64,000 bases of DNA. It comes from Leucobacter luti (lineage in GTDB: Bacteria > Actinomycetota > Actinomycetes > Actinomycetales > Microbacteriaceae). Under the pieces are notes generated by a model. It was not told the DNA's origin. It saw only the letters and a program-made list of their open reading frames with translations, and searched no databases. Every line of letters begins with the position of its first letter. The stretch's first letter is position 1. The position numbers and the translations under genes are program-made. The stretch covers positions 1,054,001-1,118,000 of the forward strand of contig NZ_CP080492.1 in NCBI RefSeq assembly GCF_019464495.1, given 5' to 3'. This document shows, piece after piece, positions 53,367 through 62,713 of the stretch.

Positions 53367-54671
53367 TTACCGCAGGTCATACAACCGCTTCAGTTTTCCT
53401 TCTGACCGAGGCAGTGAACCGGGAACCACGAGCTCGGCACCGAGCGATGCGCCCACGCGGTCCTTGATCCGCTTCTGGAGCAGCGCGAGCGCGATCTCGG
53501 CGTCCCCCTGAGAGACGCCACCGGAGGGCTCGATCTTCACGTGGAGATGATCCATAGTGCCGCGCTTGGAGAGCTCCAAGATGAAGTGTGAGGTGAGGCC
53601 CGAGATTCCGCACGCGATCTCCTCGATCTGCGTCGGAAAGATGTTGACGCCGCGCAAAATGATCATGTCATCGTTGCGGCCAGTAATCTTCGCGATGCGA
53701 CGGTGCGCGGGGCGCGCGGTGCCAGGATGCAGCGACGTGAGATCGCGGGTGCGGTACCGGATCATCGGGATTGCCTCTTTGGTCAGCGTCGTGAATACGA
53801 GCTCGCCAGTCGCGCCATCAGCGACCTGGCGCAGGTCCTCATCGATGATCTCAGGGAGAAAATGGTCCTCCCAGATATGTGGGCCGTCCTGCGTTTCTAC
53901 GCATTCGTTGCCGACACCCGGTCCCATGATTTCGGAGAGGCCATAAATGTCGACGGCCTTGAGGTCGAGCCGCTCCTCGAGTTCCTGGCGCATGGCATCG
54001 GTCCACGGTTCAGCGCCACAGATGGCCACTTTCAGGCTGGAGGCTCGCGGATCAAGTCCTGCACGCTCGAAGCCATCCGCAATGGTGAGGAGGTAGCTCG
54101 GAGTGCACATGATCGCGTCCGGCTGGAAGTCGTTGATCAGCTGCACCTGTTTCTCGGTCTGGCCACCCGACATCGGAATCACGGTGCAACCGAGTCGTTC
54201 GATGCCCGCGTGAGCGCCGAGGCCACCGGTAAAGAGACCGTATCCGTACGCGTTGTGGACGGTCCATCCGGGCCGAACTCCTGAAGCGTAGAGCGATCGG
54301 GCGATCAGATCTGCCCAGTTGTTCAGGTCAGTCTCCGTGTAGCCAACCACGGTGAGCCGCCCGGTCGTCCCTGAGGACGCGTGCACGCGGCGCACCTCGC
54401 TGCGCGGTACGGCGAACAGCCCAAACGGGTAGTGCTCGCGCAGGTCGTTCTTCGTGGTGAACGGGAGTCGTTCGAGGTCTCGCAGCTCACGAATGTCCTC
54501 CGGGTGTACCCCCGCATCGTCGAAGCGGCGCTGATAGAACGGCACGTTCTCATATGCATGGCGCACCGTCCACTGCAGGCGCTGCAGTTGCAACCGCTCC
54601 AATTCTGGCCTGGTCAGCCGCTCCTCGGCATGGAGTCCCGACTCGAGCAGCGTGTGTGGTGTGGGCGACAT
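53367..54671 (-). CDS. paaK: phenylacetate-CoA ligase PaaK
   Basis: Activates phenylacetate with ATP and CoA, the entry step. 434 residues of the AMP-forming ligase family: HASSGTTGRLTVVGYT phosphate loop (about 95-110), IYGLSEIMGPGVGNE, and IRYRTRDLTSL; C-terminal AMP-binding_C_2 domain with GRNDDMIILRGVNIFPTQIEE and the reactive Lys region SEGKLKRLYDLR. It is co-directional with the thioesterase gene upstream (57 nt) and divergent from paaABCDE. Confidence 0.95.
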   Translation of the reverse strand: MSPTPHTLLESGLHAEERLTRPELERLQLQRLQWTVRHAYENVPFYQRRFDDAGVHPEDIRELRDLERLPFTTKNDLREHYPFGLFAVPRSEVRRVHASSGTTGRLTVVGYTETDLNNWADLIARSLYASGVRPGWTVHNAYGYGLFTGGLGAHAGIERLGCTVIPMSGGQTEKQVQLINDFQPDAIMCTPSYLLTIADGFERAGLDPRASSLKVAICGAEPWTDAMRQELEERLDLKAVDIYGLSEIMGPGVGNECVETQDGPHIWEDHFLPEIIDEDLRQVADGATGELVFTTLTKEAIPMIRYRTRDLTSLHPGTARPAHRRIAKITGRNDDMIILRGVNIFPTQIEEIACGISGLTSHFILELSKRGTMDHLHVKIEPSGGVSQGDAEIALALLQKRIKDRVGASLGAELVVPGSLPRSEGKLKRLYDLR

Positions 54672-54727
54672 GGGGCTTCTTTCTGGTGTACGACGATGGA
54701 CACGTGATGGGGCTGACGCTCTCGGCG

Positions 54728-55216
54728 TCAGGAGATATTGGGCAGCGGCCGGTTCGTTGCGAACGAGCGGCCACGGAACTCGGCGACGACTTCGCCGTTC
54801 TGATCCGACACGGTGATGTCGTAGAGACCGTTGCGGCCGGACAGCCAGCGCCGCGTGGCGACCGCGGTGAGGAGGTCACCGGTGTGGCTTGCCCGCGTGA
54901 ACGTGATCTCGGCTCCCGAAGCAACCACCGCAGTGTCGCCCTCGTTGCAGGCGTAAGCGAACGCGGTGTCCGCAAGTGTAAACACCAGGCCTCCGTGGGC
55001 AATGCCAAAACCGTTCGCCATGTCATCGCGCACGGTCATCGTGAGCACAGCTCGTCCGCGTTCAAGCTCTATGACGCGGATCCCGAACGCTGCTTTCGCA
55101 GTGTCGCTGCGGAGCATGGCGGTCGCAGACCAGGTGGGATCGAGATCGATTTGGATCTCGTCGACCGTGGTTGTGGTGGTGGCTGCTGCCGTTGACAGGT
55201 TCAGCGGTGAACTCAT
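54728..55216 (-). CDS. paaI: hydroxyphenylacetyl-CoA thioesterase PaaI
   Basis: Hotdog-fold thioesterase of 162 residues from ATG 55216 (MSSPLNLSTA), with GGAG upstream; a Thr-rich start is followed by the fold. MANGFGIAHGGLVFTLADTAFAYACNEG holds the HGG motif and acidic catalytic residue, and GAEITFTRASHTGDLL follows. PaaI releases CoA from ring-hydroxylated or stalled pathway intermediates, protecting the CoA pool. Shares the operator region with paaA. Confidence 0.9.
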   Translation of the reverse strand: MSSPLNLSTAAATTTTTVDEIQIDLDPTWSATAMLRSDTAKAAFGIRVIELERGRAVLTMTVRDDMANGFGIAHGGLVFTLADTAFAYACNEGDTAVVASGAEITFTRASHTGDLLTAVATRRWLSGRNGLYDITVSDQNGEVVAEFRGRSFATNRPLPNIS

Positions 55217-55252
55217 GTGCGCTCCGTTGCGATCGTGATATCCTGTGACTAT

Positions 55253-55274
55253 ACTCACTGAATGTTCGGTAAGT
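55253..55274. promoter_or_regulatory. PaaR-type operator between paaI and paaA
   Basis: A 22-bp imperfect palindrome with half-sites ACT-C-ACTG and CGGT-A-AGT around AA-TG-TT; only two defined positions differ from the PaaR pattern. It lies 36 nt from the paaI ATG and 99 nt from the paaA ATG, suited to controlling both directions. Confidence 0.7.
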
Positions 55275-55373
55275 AATTCCCCAAGCGCCACTCTACCACC
55301 TCGGCCACGGCCCCGAAAGTCCGGGCCACCGAGTTCCAGGGAGTGGCAGGGCCCTGACGCAAGGAGGCAGCAG

Positions 55374-56360
55374 ATGGCACCCACAACCACCCCGGAGCGC
55401 ACCACGCACGGACCCGCGGGCAGCGCGGACGAGCAGACACGATTTGACGCGATTATTGCCGCTGATCAGCGGATCGAGCCGCGCGATTGGATGCCAGACA
55501 AGTACCGCAGCTCCCTCGTGCGACAGATCTCGCAACACGCTCACTCCGAGATCATCGGCATGCAGCCCGAAGCGAACTGGATCACCCGCGCGCCCAGCCT
55601 CAAGCGCAAAGCAATCCTAATTGCGAAGGTGCAAGACGAAGCCGGCCACGGCCTCTACCTCTACTCTGCAGCGCAAACGCTCGGCGTTACCCGCGAAGAA
55701 ATGACGCAGAAGCTGATCGACGGCAAAGCACGCTACTCCTCAATCTTCAACTATCACACGCCCACCTGGGCTGACATGGGGGCCATCGGATGGCTGGTTG
55801 ACGGTGCCGCGATCTGCAACCAGGTGCCGCTGTGCCGCGCCTCATACGGCCCCTACGGGCGGGCGATGGTGCGGATCTGCAAAGAGGAATCGTTCCACCA
55901 GCGTCAAGGTTTCGAAATCCTCTACGAGCTCTCACACGGGACCCCCGAGCAGAAGCAGATGGCACAGGATGCGGTGAACCGCTGGTATTGGCCGTCACTC
56001 ATGATGTTCGGTCCCTCCGACGACGCCTCACCCAACTCGGCGCAGTCGATGGCGTGGAAGATCAAGCGATTCTCGAACGATGAGCTCCGGCAGCGATTTG
56101 TGGGGATGTGCGTGCCACAATTCGAGGCACTCGGGCTCGAATGCCCCGACAAAGACTTGCGCTTTGACGAGGAGACCGGACAGTGGATCTCCGGCGAGAT
56201 CGACTGGGACGAATTCATGGCCGTGCTCGACGGCCGGGGGCCGGCCAACGGCGAGCGCCTCGACCACCGCCGCACCGCCCATGAAGACGGCGCGTGGGTG
56301 CGCGAGGCTGCAGCAGAGTACGCACGGAAGCAGCGCGAGCGCGCCCGCTTTGCCGCCTAG
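55374..56360 (+). CDS. paaA: 1,2-phenylacetyl-CoA epoxidase subunit PaaA
   Basis: Catalytic di-iron monooxygenase subunit, 328 residues, that epoxidises the aromatic ring. ATG 55374 has AAGGAGG 8 nt upstream. Ferritin-like fold with metal-binding helices [19 protein letters not shown] and [18 protein letters not shown] (EXXH pairs). It is the first gene of paaABCDE; the 99-nt leader contains the operator. The frame continues upstream without a ribosome site. Confidence 0.97.
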   Translation: MAPTTTPERTTHGPAGSADEQTRFDAIIAADQRIEPRDWMPDKYRSSLVRQISQHAHSEIIGMQPEANWITRAPSLKRKAILIAKVQDEAGHGLYLYSAAQTLGVTREEMTQKLIDGKARYSSIFNYHTPTWADMGAIGWLVDGAAICNQVPLCRASYGPYGRAMVRICKEESFHQRQGFEILYELSHGTPEQKQMAQDAVNRWYWPSLMMFGPSDDASPNSAQSMAWKIKRFSNDELRQRFVGMCVPQFEALGLECPDKDLRFDEETGQWISGEIDWDEFMAVLDGRGPANGERLDHRRTAHEDGAWVREAAAEYARKQRERARFAA

Positions 56361-56385
56361 ACCAGAACAAACGAAGGAGACGACG

Positions 56386-56691
56386 ATGTCGACACCCGGA
56401 GAACTCGGCACCGAGGCCTGGCCGCTGTGGGAGGTGTTCATCCGCGCCAACCGCGGCCTGAGCCACGTCCACGCAGGGTCTTTGCACGCTCCCGATGAAG
56501 CGATGGCGCTGCGAAATGCCCGCGATCTGTACACCCGCCGCAATGAGGGTGTCTCGATCTGGGTCGTCCCCGCCGCGGCCATCACCACGAGTGACCCCGA
56601 TTCGAAGGGCGCCTACTTTGAGTCGCCAGCTGGCAAGAACTTCCGGCACGCCGTGTACTACGCACGCGCCGAGGGGGTGAAGCACCTGTGA
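56386..56691 (+). CDS. paaB: 1,2-phenylacetyl-CoA epoxidase subunit PaaB
   Basis: A 101-residue structural subunit linking the PaaAC complexes: WPLWEVFIRANRGLSHVHAGSL and ALRNARDLYTRRNEGVSIWVV are typical. GAAGGAG lies just before ATG 56386. The stop overlaps the GTG start of paaC. Confidence 0.95.
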   Translation: MSTPGELGTEAWPLWEVFIRANRGLSHVHAGSLHAPDEAMALRNARDLYTRRNEGVSIWVVPAAAITTSDPDSKGAYFESPAGKNFRHAVYYARAEGVKHL

Positions 56692-57524
56692 GCCAGGATC
56701 TGGATACCCACGGCGATGTTCACGGTGACGTCACCGTTGATGAGCTGCGGCTGTCAGACGAGCTACTCGGCACCGGGGAGACCGCGAGCGCAGATGTCGC
56801 CGAGTACGCGATGTGGCTTGGCGACGACGCGCTCATCCTGTCCCAGCAACTCGCCTGGTGGATCTCCCGCGCACCGGAGCTCGAAGAAGATCTCGCGCTC
56901 TCCAACGTGACGCTCGATCTTCTCGGACACGCTCGCGCGCTGCTGCACTACGCTGGCACCGCCTCCGGTCGATCCGAGGACGATCTCGCCTACTGGCGCG
57001 ACGAGCCCGAGTTTCGCAACTGCTGGCTGGTCGAACAGCCGAACGGGAATTTCGCTGACACGATGGCGCGCCTATTCATATTCTCCGCATACCAAGTGCA
57101 GTTGCACCGCGCCCTGCTCAGCAGCACAGATGCGACCTTGCAGGCAATCGCTGGCAAGGCCGAGCGTGAGGTCAGCTACCACCTCGACCATGCCGCGCAG
57201 TGGGTGCTCCGACTCGCCGGCGGCACCGAGCTGTCGCGAGAACGCCTCATCGCGGCGTTCGACCGCGCCTGGCCATTCGTCGAGGAGCTGTTCACCAATC
57301 AGCCGCTCACCGACCGGCTCGACGGCGTCGTACCGCAGCCATCGTCGCTCCGCGCCGGCTTCGAGCACGCCGTCGCAACCGTGTTCGCTGAGGCAGAGCT
57401 TTCCGTGCCGCAGCTCCCCTCGGCCCGGTGCCGCGGCCGTCTCGGCGAGCACAGCACACGCATGGGCTACATTCTGGCTGAGATGCAGTGGCTCGCGCGG
57501 CGCCATCCCGGAGCATCATGGTAA
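56688..57524 (+). CDS. paaC: 1,2-phenylacetyl-CoA epoxidase subunit PaaC
   Basis: Inactive ferritin-like partner of PaaA, 278 residues. GTG start in a GTGA overlap with paaB. WISRAPELEEDLALSNVTLDLLGHARALLHYAG and YHLDHAAQWVLRLAGGTELS mark the helical bundle. It ends with a 7-nt overlap into paaD. Confidence 0.95.
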   Translation: MSQDLDTHGDVHGDVTVDELRLSDELLGTGETASADVAEYAMWLGDDALILSQQLAWWISRAPELEEDLALSNVTLDLLGHARALLHYAGTASGRSEDDLAYWRDEPEFRNCWLVEQPNGNFADTMARLFIFSAYQVQLHRALLSSTDATLQAIAGKAEREVSYHLDHAAQWVLRLAGGTELSRERLIAAFDRAWPFVEELFTNQPLTDRLDGVVPQPSSLRAGFEHAVATVFAEAELSVPQLPSARCRGRLGEHSTRMGYILAEMQWLARRHPGASW

Positions 57525-58027
57525 CCAGCTTGCGCCCCAATGACACGGCGGCGGCGCGCGTGTGGGACATCGCAGCACAGGTGCCCGATCCTGAGGTGCC
57601 CGTGCTCACGATCGAGGACCTCGGAGTACTCCGCGCTGTTGCGGTCACCGAGGACGGAGCCAGAGTCGTGCTGACCCCGACCTACTCGGGATGCCCGGCG
57701 ATCGACCAGATGCGCGATGACGTAACCTCCCGGTTGCACGAAGCCGGGTACGAGCGCGTCGACGTCACGACAACGCTCTCGCCCGCGTGGACCACGGACT
57801 GGATGAGCGCTGCGGGGAAGCAGAAGCTCGCCGAATACGGGATCGCTCCCCCGCACGTGCGTTCGGCACTGGGGGACGGCCCCGTGCGGCTCCAGCTCTC
57901 GATCAAGTGCCCACGCTGCCATTCAACCCGTACTCGCGAAGTTGCACGCTTTGGTTCGACAGCGTGCAAGGCACACTACGAGTGCCTCGCGTGCCTCGAA
58001 CCGTTCGACTATTTCAAGACTCACTAG
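57518..58027 (+). CDS. paaD: phenylacetate degradation protein PaaD (Fe-S assembly, MIP18-like)
   Basis: A 169-residue accessory protein that helps mature the iron centres of the epoxidase. DUF59/MIP18-like fold (IAAQVPDPEVPVLTIEDLGVL, then TYSGCPAIDQM with a conserved Cys) and a C-terminal zinc-ribbon-like CPRCHSTRT...CKAHYECLACLEPF. Start ATG 57518 overlaps the end of paaC. Confidence 0.93.
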   Translation: MVTSLRPNDTAAARVWDIAAQVPDPEVPVLTIEDLGVLRAVAVTEDGARVVLTPTYSGCPAIDQMRDDVTSRLHEAGYERVDVTTTLSPAWTTDWMSAAGKQKLAEYGIAPPHVRSALGDGPVRLQLSIKCPRCHSTRTREVARFGSTACKAHYECLACLEPFDYFKTH

Positions 58028-58047
58028 GTCTTCCGAAGGGACCAGAC

Positions 58048-59154
58048 ATGGCCGCCACTAACCTCGGCGCAAAGAAGCGCGCGACGTTCCACGAACTTCG
58101 CGTAGCAGAGGTGCGCCCGCTGACCGACTCGAGCGTGGAGGTCACCTTCGAGGTACCCCCTGAGCTCGCGAGTGACTACCACTACCTCGCCGGCCAGCAC
58201 CTCGCGCTCCGCACGACACTCAATGGGGAAGATGTGCGCCGCTCCTACTCCATCTGCCGCCCACCGAGCGACGGCAGAATCTCAGTTGCGGTCAAGCGAG
58301 ATTTCGGTGGGGTGTTCTCGAGCTGGGTCAATGATGAGCTGAAGCCGGGTGACACGCTGCAGGTGATGACCCCCCAGGGCGCGTTTACGTCGAACCTCGA
58401 TGAGCTCGCTGGCCGGCACGTCGTGGGGATCGCAGCCGGTTCAGGGATCACCCCGATCATCACCATGGCGCACCGCGTGCTGGAGCAAAGCGAGACGTCG
58501 CGGTTCGACCTCTTGTTCACCAACCGTTCGAGCACCGAGGTCATGTTCGTCGAAGAGTTGGCAGATCTGAAAGATCGCTTTCCGCAGCGCTTCGCCCTGC
58601 ACCATGTGCTGTCGCGCGAGCAGCGCTCGGCCCCGATCCTTTCTGGCCGGCTCGATGAGGATCGGCTGCGCACGATCCTGAAATCGGTGATCCCGGTGAC
58701 GATGACCGACGAGTGGGTATTGTGCGGGCCGTTCGAACTCGTGCAGCTCTGCCGCGATCTGTTGGCCGAGCACGAGGTGGAAACTTCACGGGTGCGATTC
58801 GAACTGTTCACGACAGGCGAACCAGGCTCCGCACCGCGCGCGCGCCCCGTTGAGGTGCGCAGCGGTGAAAAGACCATCACCATTGACTTCACACTCGACG
58901 GCACCTCGGCCTCTGTCGAGAGCCCCGTATCCGCGAATGAGACCGTGCTGAACGCGGCCCTGCGGGTGCGCCCCGATGTGCCATTTGCGTGCGCGGGGGG
59001 TGTCTGCGGCACGTGCCGTGCCCGCGTCGTCGAAGGCTCGGTCTCGATGACCGAGAACTACGCCCTTGAAGCTGATGAGATCGAGCGCGGCTACGTGCTC
59101 ACCTGCCAGTCACACCCGCAGTCCGAGCGCCTCGTCGTCGACTACGACGCGTAA
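58048..59154 (+). CDS. paaE: 1,2-phenylacetyl-CoA epoxidase reductase PaaE
   Basis: Delivers electrons from NADPH to PaaA. 368 residues: FAD domain with RRSYSICRPPSD, NAD domain with GIAAGSGITPIITMAHRVL, and a C-terminal plant-type ferredoxin with C-x4-C-x2-C in FACAGGVCGTCRAR and a fourth Cys in VLTCQSHP. GAAGGGA 6 nt before ATG 58048. Confidence 0.95.
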   Translation: MAATNLGAKKRATFHELRVAEVRPLTDSSVEVTFEVPPELASDYHYLAGQHLALRTTLNGEDVRRSYSICRPPSDGRISVAVKRDFGGVFSSWVNDELKPGDTLQVMTPQGAFTSNLDELAGRHVVGIAAGSGITPIITMAHRVLEQSETSRFDLLFTNRSSTEVMFVEELADLKDRFPQRFALHHVLSREQRSAPILSGRLDEDRLRTILKSVIPVTMTDEWVLCGPFELVQLCRDLLAEHEVETSRVRFELFTTGEPGSAPRARPVEVRSGEKTITIDFTLDGTSASVESPVSANETVLNAALRVRPDVPFACAGGVCGTCRARVVEGSVSMTENYALEADEIERGYVLTCQSHPQSERLVVDYDA

Positions 59155-59171
59155 CCGAGAGAGACCCAGCT

Positions 59172-59969
59172 ATGACACAAGACGTTCTGCTCAGCATCGC
59201 AGACGGAGTCGCGGAGATCACGCTGAACGCGCCCTCCCGTCTCAACTCGCTGGGGCCCGACATGCTCCGCGAGCTCTCAAGTGCCTACTCCGCGGCCGCC
59301 GACGCGGGCGTGCGCGCACTGGTGCTGCACGGTGAGGGCCGCGCATTCTGCGCTGGACGCGACATCTCCGGGGTCGACCCCCGCGAAGACGACGTTCTCG
59401 GCTATCTCGACGGACTCGTGCAGCCGCTGCTCGAGCAGATGAGCGCGTTCCCCGCCCCCACCTTTGCCCTCGCGCATGGCGCGTGCCTCGGCGTGGGGCT
59501 CGGGCTCCTCATCGCGAGCGACGTCGTCTATGTCGCCGAAACCGCGAAGATCGGGAGCCCGTTCGCAAAGCTCGGAGCTACGCTTGATTCGGGCGGCCAC
59601 GCCCTGTTCTTCGAGCGTCTCGGCGCGCACCGCACGCTCGACCTGATCTACACGGGACGCCTCATGACGGGAGCGGAGGCCGTGGCCGCTGGAATGTTCT
59701 CGCAGGCCTTCCCCGACGAGGAAGCGCTTGATGCCACGCGATCCGCAGCCGCCACCGCGGCGACCGGCGCGACGCAGGCGTTCCTCGCGTCGAAGGCGCT
59801 CGTGCATCAGTTGCGCGACGAACGGGTGGGGCTGTGGACTGCAATGTCGGCGGAGAACCGGGCACAGGCCGCGCTGTGCGACACCGACGATTACCGCGAG
59901 GGCTTCGCGGCATTCCAAGACAAGCGACCGCCGGTGTTTACCGGTGGCGCTGCAGGAGCCGACGCGTGA
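59172..59969 (+). CDS. paaG: ring-1,2-epoxyphenylacetyl-CoA isomerase-like enoyl-CoA hydratase (PaaG)
   Basis: A crotonase of 265 residues, expected to turn the epoxide into oxepin-CoA. Motifs: EITLNAPSRLNSLGPDML, HGEGRAFCAGRDISGVDPRE and an oxyanion loop AHGACLGVGLGLLIASDVVYV, where PaaG-type enzymes have an acidic catalytic residue (GATLDSGGHALFF). Following gene overlaps its stop (GTGA). It is the last pathway enzyme in the upper operon. Confidence 0.88.
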   Translation: MTQDVLLSIADGVAEITLNAPSRLNSLGPDMLRELSSAYSAAADAGVRALVLHGEGRAFCAGRDISGVDPREDDVLGYLDGLVQPLLEQMSAFPAPTFALAHGACLGVGLGLLIASDVVYVAETAKIGSPFAKLGATLDSGGHALFFERLGAHRTLDLIYTGRLMTGAEAVAAGMFSQAFPDEEALDATRSAAATAATGATQAFLASKALVHQLRDERVGLWTAMSAENRAQAALCDTDDYREGFAAFQDKRPPVFTGGAAGADA

Positions 59970-60427
59970 GCGGCGCGGCCGCAGAGGCACAGCTGCCCGC
60001 AACGGCGCATCCCACCGCAGACAACTGGGTCGCGTCGAACGGGGCAGGCGAACTCGCGGAGGCAATGGGGATCGAGTTCACCGAGTACACCGTCGAGCGC
60101 ACCGTTGGCCGCATGCCGGTGCTCGGCAATCGCCAGACTGTGGGGTTCATGCACGGCGGAGCGTATGTGGTGCTCGGAGAGTCGCTCGGCTCGATGGCAG
60201 CAAATCTGCACGCGGGGCCAGGGCGGCTCGCGGTCGGTGTCGATATCAATGCGACACACACGCGGTCTGCCACGGCCGGGTATGTCACCGGGGTGTGCAC
60301 TCCGGTGCACCTGGGCCGCACACTCGCCGTGCACGAGATCGTGGTGACCGACGAGGACGGCAGGCGCTGCTGCACGATGCGGATCACGAACCTCATCAAG
60401 GATGCGCCGCAGCACCCAAGCCCGTGA
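59966..60427 (+). CDS. second PaaI-family hotdog thioesterase
   Basis: A 153-residue hotdog protein with GFMHGGAYVVLGESLGSMAANL (HGG motif) and VGVDINATHTRSATAGYVTGV, the 4-hydroxybenzoyl-CoA-type fold. GTG start overlaps the paaG-like stop. A distinct paralogue of the PaaI at 54728-55216; it may act on a different intermediate or be a Leucobacter-type menaquinone thioesterase relative. It ends the operon without a clear terminator. Confidence 0.85.
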   Translation: MSGAAAEAQLPATAHPTADNWVASNGAGELAEAMGIEFTEYTVERTVGRMPVLGNRQTVGFMHGGAYVVLGESLGSMAANLHAGPGRLAVGVDINATHTRSATAGYVTGVCTPVHLGRTLAVHEIVVTDEDGRRCCTMRITNLIKDAPQHPSP

Positions 60428-60497
60428 CCGCCTGTCATGTGGATGCACCGCGAACTACTTCCAGAGCACGATGCCCGAACAATCGGGGTCGCACCCC

Positions 60498-61742
60498 CTA
60501 TCCAGCATCGGCTACCACCTGAGCGAGCGCGCGGAATGCTTGATCTGCCGGGTGTGATCCATCGGGCAGATTCGACGTGTTCATGTATACGACGATGCTC
60601 GCACCAGAGTCAGGGTTGTGGAACGTCGCTGCTGTGAAACCAAGCCCTTCACCGTTGTGCCCGAGCCACCCATGGGTCTCCCCCATCCCCACCGCGTACA
60701 GGTCATATGGCGGCTTCTCGATCGTGTTGCCGACCTCGCGCAACGCCTGCGTCTCCGGACGCAGCAGGGCCCCAGATCCGAGCGTTTCCGCCCACACACG
60801 GCCGTCATCGAGCGTCGAGAACATCGCTCCGGCTGCCCCCAAAATCGATGGGTTCTGATCTGCCGGGATACGCTCCTCAGAGTCGGGATCCGGCATGTAG
60901 CCCACCGCATGCGGTGCCGTCCAGTCCGCCACATCGGTGATGTACTTCGTGTCGGCTTGTCTGAGCGGGTCAAGGATCTGATCCTGCAATGCTGTCGCGT
61001 AGTCCGAGCCGGTGGCTTTTTCGATCACGGCCCCCAGCAGGTTGGTGTTCGCGTTCGTGTACACATGCTTCGTGCCGGGCGCGAACTGTGCCGGCTGCCC
61101 CAGCACGCCGCTGTTCAACTCTGCAAGGGTGTACACCTTGAACTGATCTTTCGCGAACTCAGTGAGGAACTCCTCGGTGACATAATCTGCCACACCACTC
61201 GACATGTTCGCGAGCTCGAGCAGTGTGATCTGGTCGCCGTTCGTCACACCGGGCACGTACGATTCCAGCGTGTCATCCAGGCTGAGCGCGCCTTCATCCG
61301 CCAGTTGCAAGAGCATCGTCACGGTATAGGACTTGGTGATGCTTCGGATGGGCCAACTCATATCCTCGGTGACCGGGGCTTTCGCTTCGATGTCCGCGAG
61401 CCCCGACGTAGTCGTCCATGACCCGGACCCCGGGAGCCACACTCCCGCAGCGGCGCCCGGCACACCGTACTGCTCCATTGTCTTTTCGAGCACGGCCTGG
61501 AGCTGATCCTGCAGCTTTTCCGAGAGCTCGCCTGACGGTGCGGCAGGGCGTTCGATCGCGTCGGAAGTCGCTGGTGTTTCAGGCTGATCCCGCGAGCTGT
61601 ACGCACCACCGGGCCCCGACGTACACCCCGCGAACAGTACGCCGACGGCAGCGAGCGCAGCTACACCAGCATGCGTTCGGGAGCTGTGCACTTTGCTCGG
61701 CACAAGCGTTCTGGACCTCTGCACTCCGCGCGACGCATGCAT
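60498..61742 (-). CDS. serine-hydrolase lipoprotein (beta-lactamase class C / DD-peptidase family)
   Basis: A 414-residue exported enzyme. From ATG 61742 (MHASRG, GGGAG about 9 nt upstream) a long basic leader and hydrophobic core end in lipobox FAGC (Cys40). The catalytic Ser134-x-x-Lys137 is in IRSITKSY, the second motif SSGVADYV has Tyr, and HNGEGLGF near residue 360 stands for the third. The family includes DD-carboxypeptidases, esterases and class C beta-lactamases; its cell-wall role is likely but the substrate is unknown. Confidence 0.87.
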   Translation of the reverse strand: MHASRGVQRSRTLVPSKVHSSRTHAGVAALAAVGVLFAGCTSGPGGAYSSRDQPETPATSDAIERPAAPSGELSEKLQDQLQAVLEKTMEQYGVPGAAAGVWLPGSGSWTTTSGLADIEAKAPVTEDMSWPIRSITKSYTVTMLLQLADEGALSLDDTLESYVPGVTNGDQITLLELANMSSGVADYVTEEFLTEFAKDQFKVYTLAELNSGVLGQPAQFAPGTKHVYTNANTNLLGAVIEKATGSDYATALQDQILDPLRQADTKYITDVADWTAPHAVGYMPDPDSEERIPADQNPSILGAAGAMFSTLDDGRVWAETLGSGALLRPETQALREVGNTIEKPPYDLYAVGMGETHGWLGHNGEGLGFTAATFHNPDSGASIVVYMNTSNLPDGSHPADQAFRALAQVVADAG

Positions 61743-61976
61743 TCGAATCGTCTCCCATCCCTCGGGGCGACTCTGACTGGCCACTCCGCCTTCCCGTATT
61801 TTCGCACCCGATAGGGGCGGGGCACAGTAACGATTCGCACCTGAGCTTGGAACAGACTCGAACTGAGCCTTGATGCGTATGAGATCGGGTTCCCGGTGCC
61901 ACGTGTGAGCCCCCTCCCTCGAACTGGGCTTGTCCCTGGAGCGAAGTCACTCATTGGGAGCGGGGCACGCTCAAGG

Positions 61977-62555
61977 CTAGGAGGCCACTCCAGCAAGAAG
62001 AAATTCCCAAGCGGTGCGCGACTGGGTTTCCAGCGTTTCGAGATCTTCCAAGGTGAGCGTTGTTACTTGCAGGCCAACAAAGAGTGAAAGTGCGATTCTG
62101 GCAAAGGTGACAGGATCGATATCTTCCCTGAGTTCTCCAACGGTTTTGCCTTCTTCTGCGAGCAGGACAATCTCTTTCATCCAGGTTTCGTAGGGCTTCC
62201 GATTTGATTGAAAGCGCGGCATTTCGAGAGAGAGCCGGATTCCCGATCCCATAATCGGGTCCGTGGCAGCTTGGCGGGCAAGGCGCGCGCAAATTCGGCC
62301 TATTCGCTCCGTCGGCCCGATCCCCCACGAGGCCGACTCTGCAAACAGGTCTTCGACAGCGTCCTGTTGCCGTTCCACGAGGACCTGAGCCAGCTCTGCC
62401 TTGGTCTTGAAACTGAAATATATTGCGCCTTTCGCGATGCCCGCTTCCGCAGCGATTGCAGACATGCTTGTGCCTTCATATCCGTAGTTGGCGAAAGCGC
62501 GTGCTGCTGCATGGGCGATCCCCGCCCATCGTGGATTTGACCAATTCTCGTCCAA
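61977..62555 (-). CDS. TetR-family transcriptional regulator
   Basis: A 192-residue repressor starting at TTG 62555 with GGGGAAA upstream. HTH: ARAFANYGYEGTSMSAIAAEAGIAKGAIYFSFKTKAELAQV, split over residues 18-58. The KGAIYFSF/KTKAELAQVLVERQQDAV pattern resembles gamma-butyrolactone-receptor (ScbR/ArpA) relatives. No target is visible; neighbours are the serine hydrolase and a membrane transporter-like gene, which it could control. Confidence 0.86.
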   Translation of the reverse strand: MDENWSNPRWAGIAHAAARAFANYGYEGTSMSAIAAEAGIAKGAIYFSFKTKAELAQVLVERQQDAVEDLFAESASWGIGPTERIGRICARLARQAATDPIMGSGIRLSLEMPRFQSNRKPYETWMKEIVLLAEEGKTVGELREDIDPVTFARIALSLFVGLQVTTLTLEDLETLETQSRTAWEFLLAGVAS

Positions 62556-62713
62556 TGTTTCCCCGTCCCACCAGAAGCGCTGTGACTCCCCGGGTTCCCT
62601 GGAAGCACAGCACCCATCAGGAACAAGGATAGAGCGTCATCGCGACGTGGGTACCCTACAGCCACAACGGAAATTGCAGAGTCACTCGCGGAAGAACTTG
62701 CCGACCAGTGGCT

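Noticed and set aside
60498..61742. Dedicated antibiotic-resistance beta-lactamase
   Set aside because: It is a lipoprotein with only generic class C/DD-peptidase motifs; resistance cannot be inferred from sequence.
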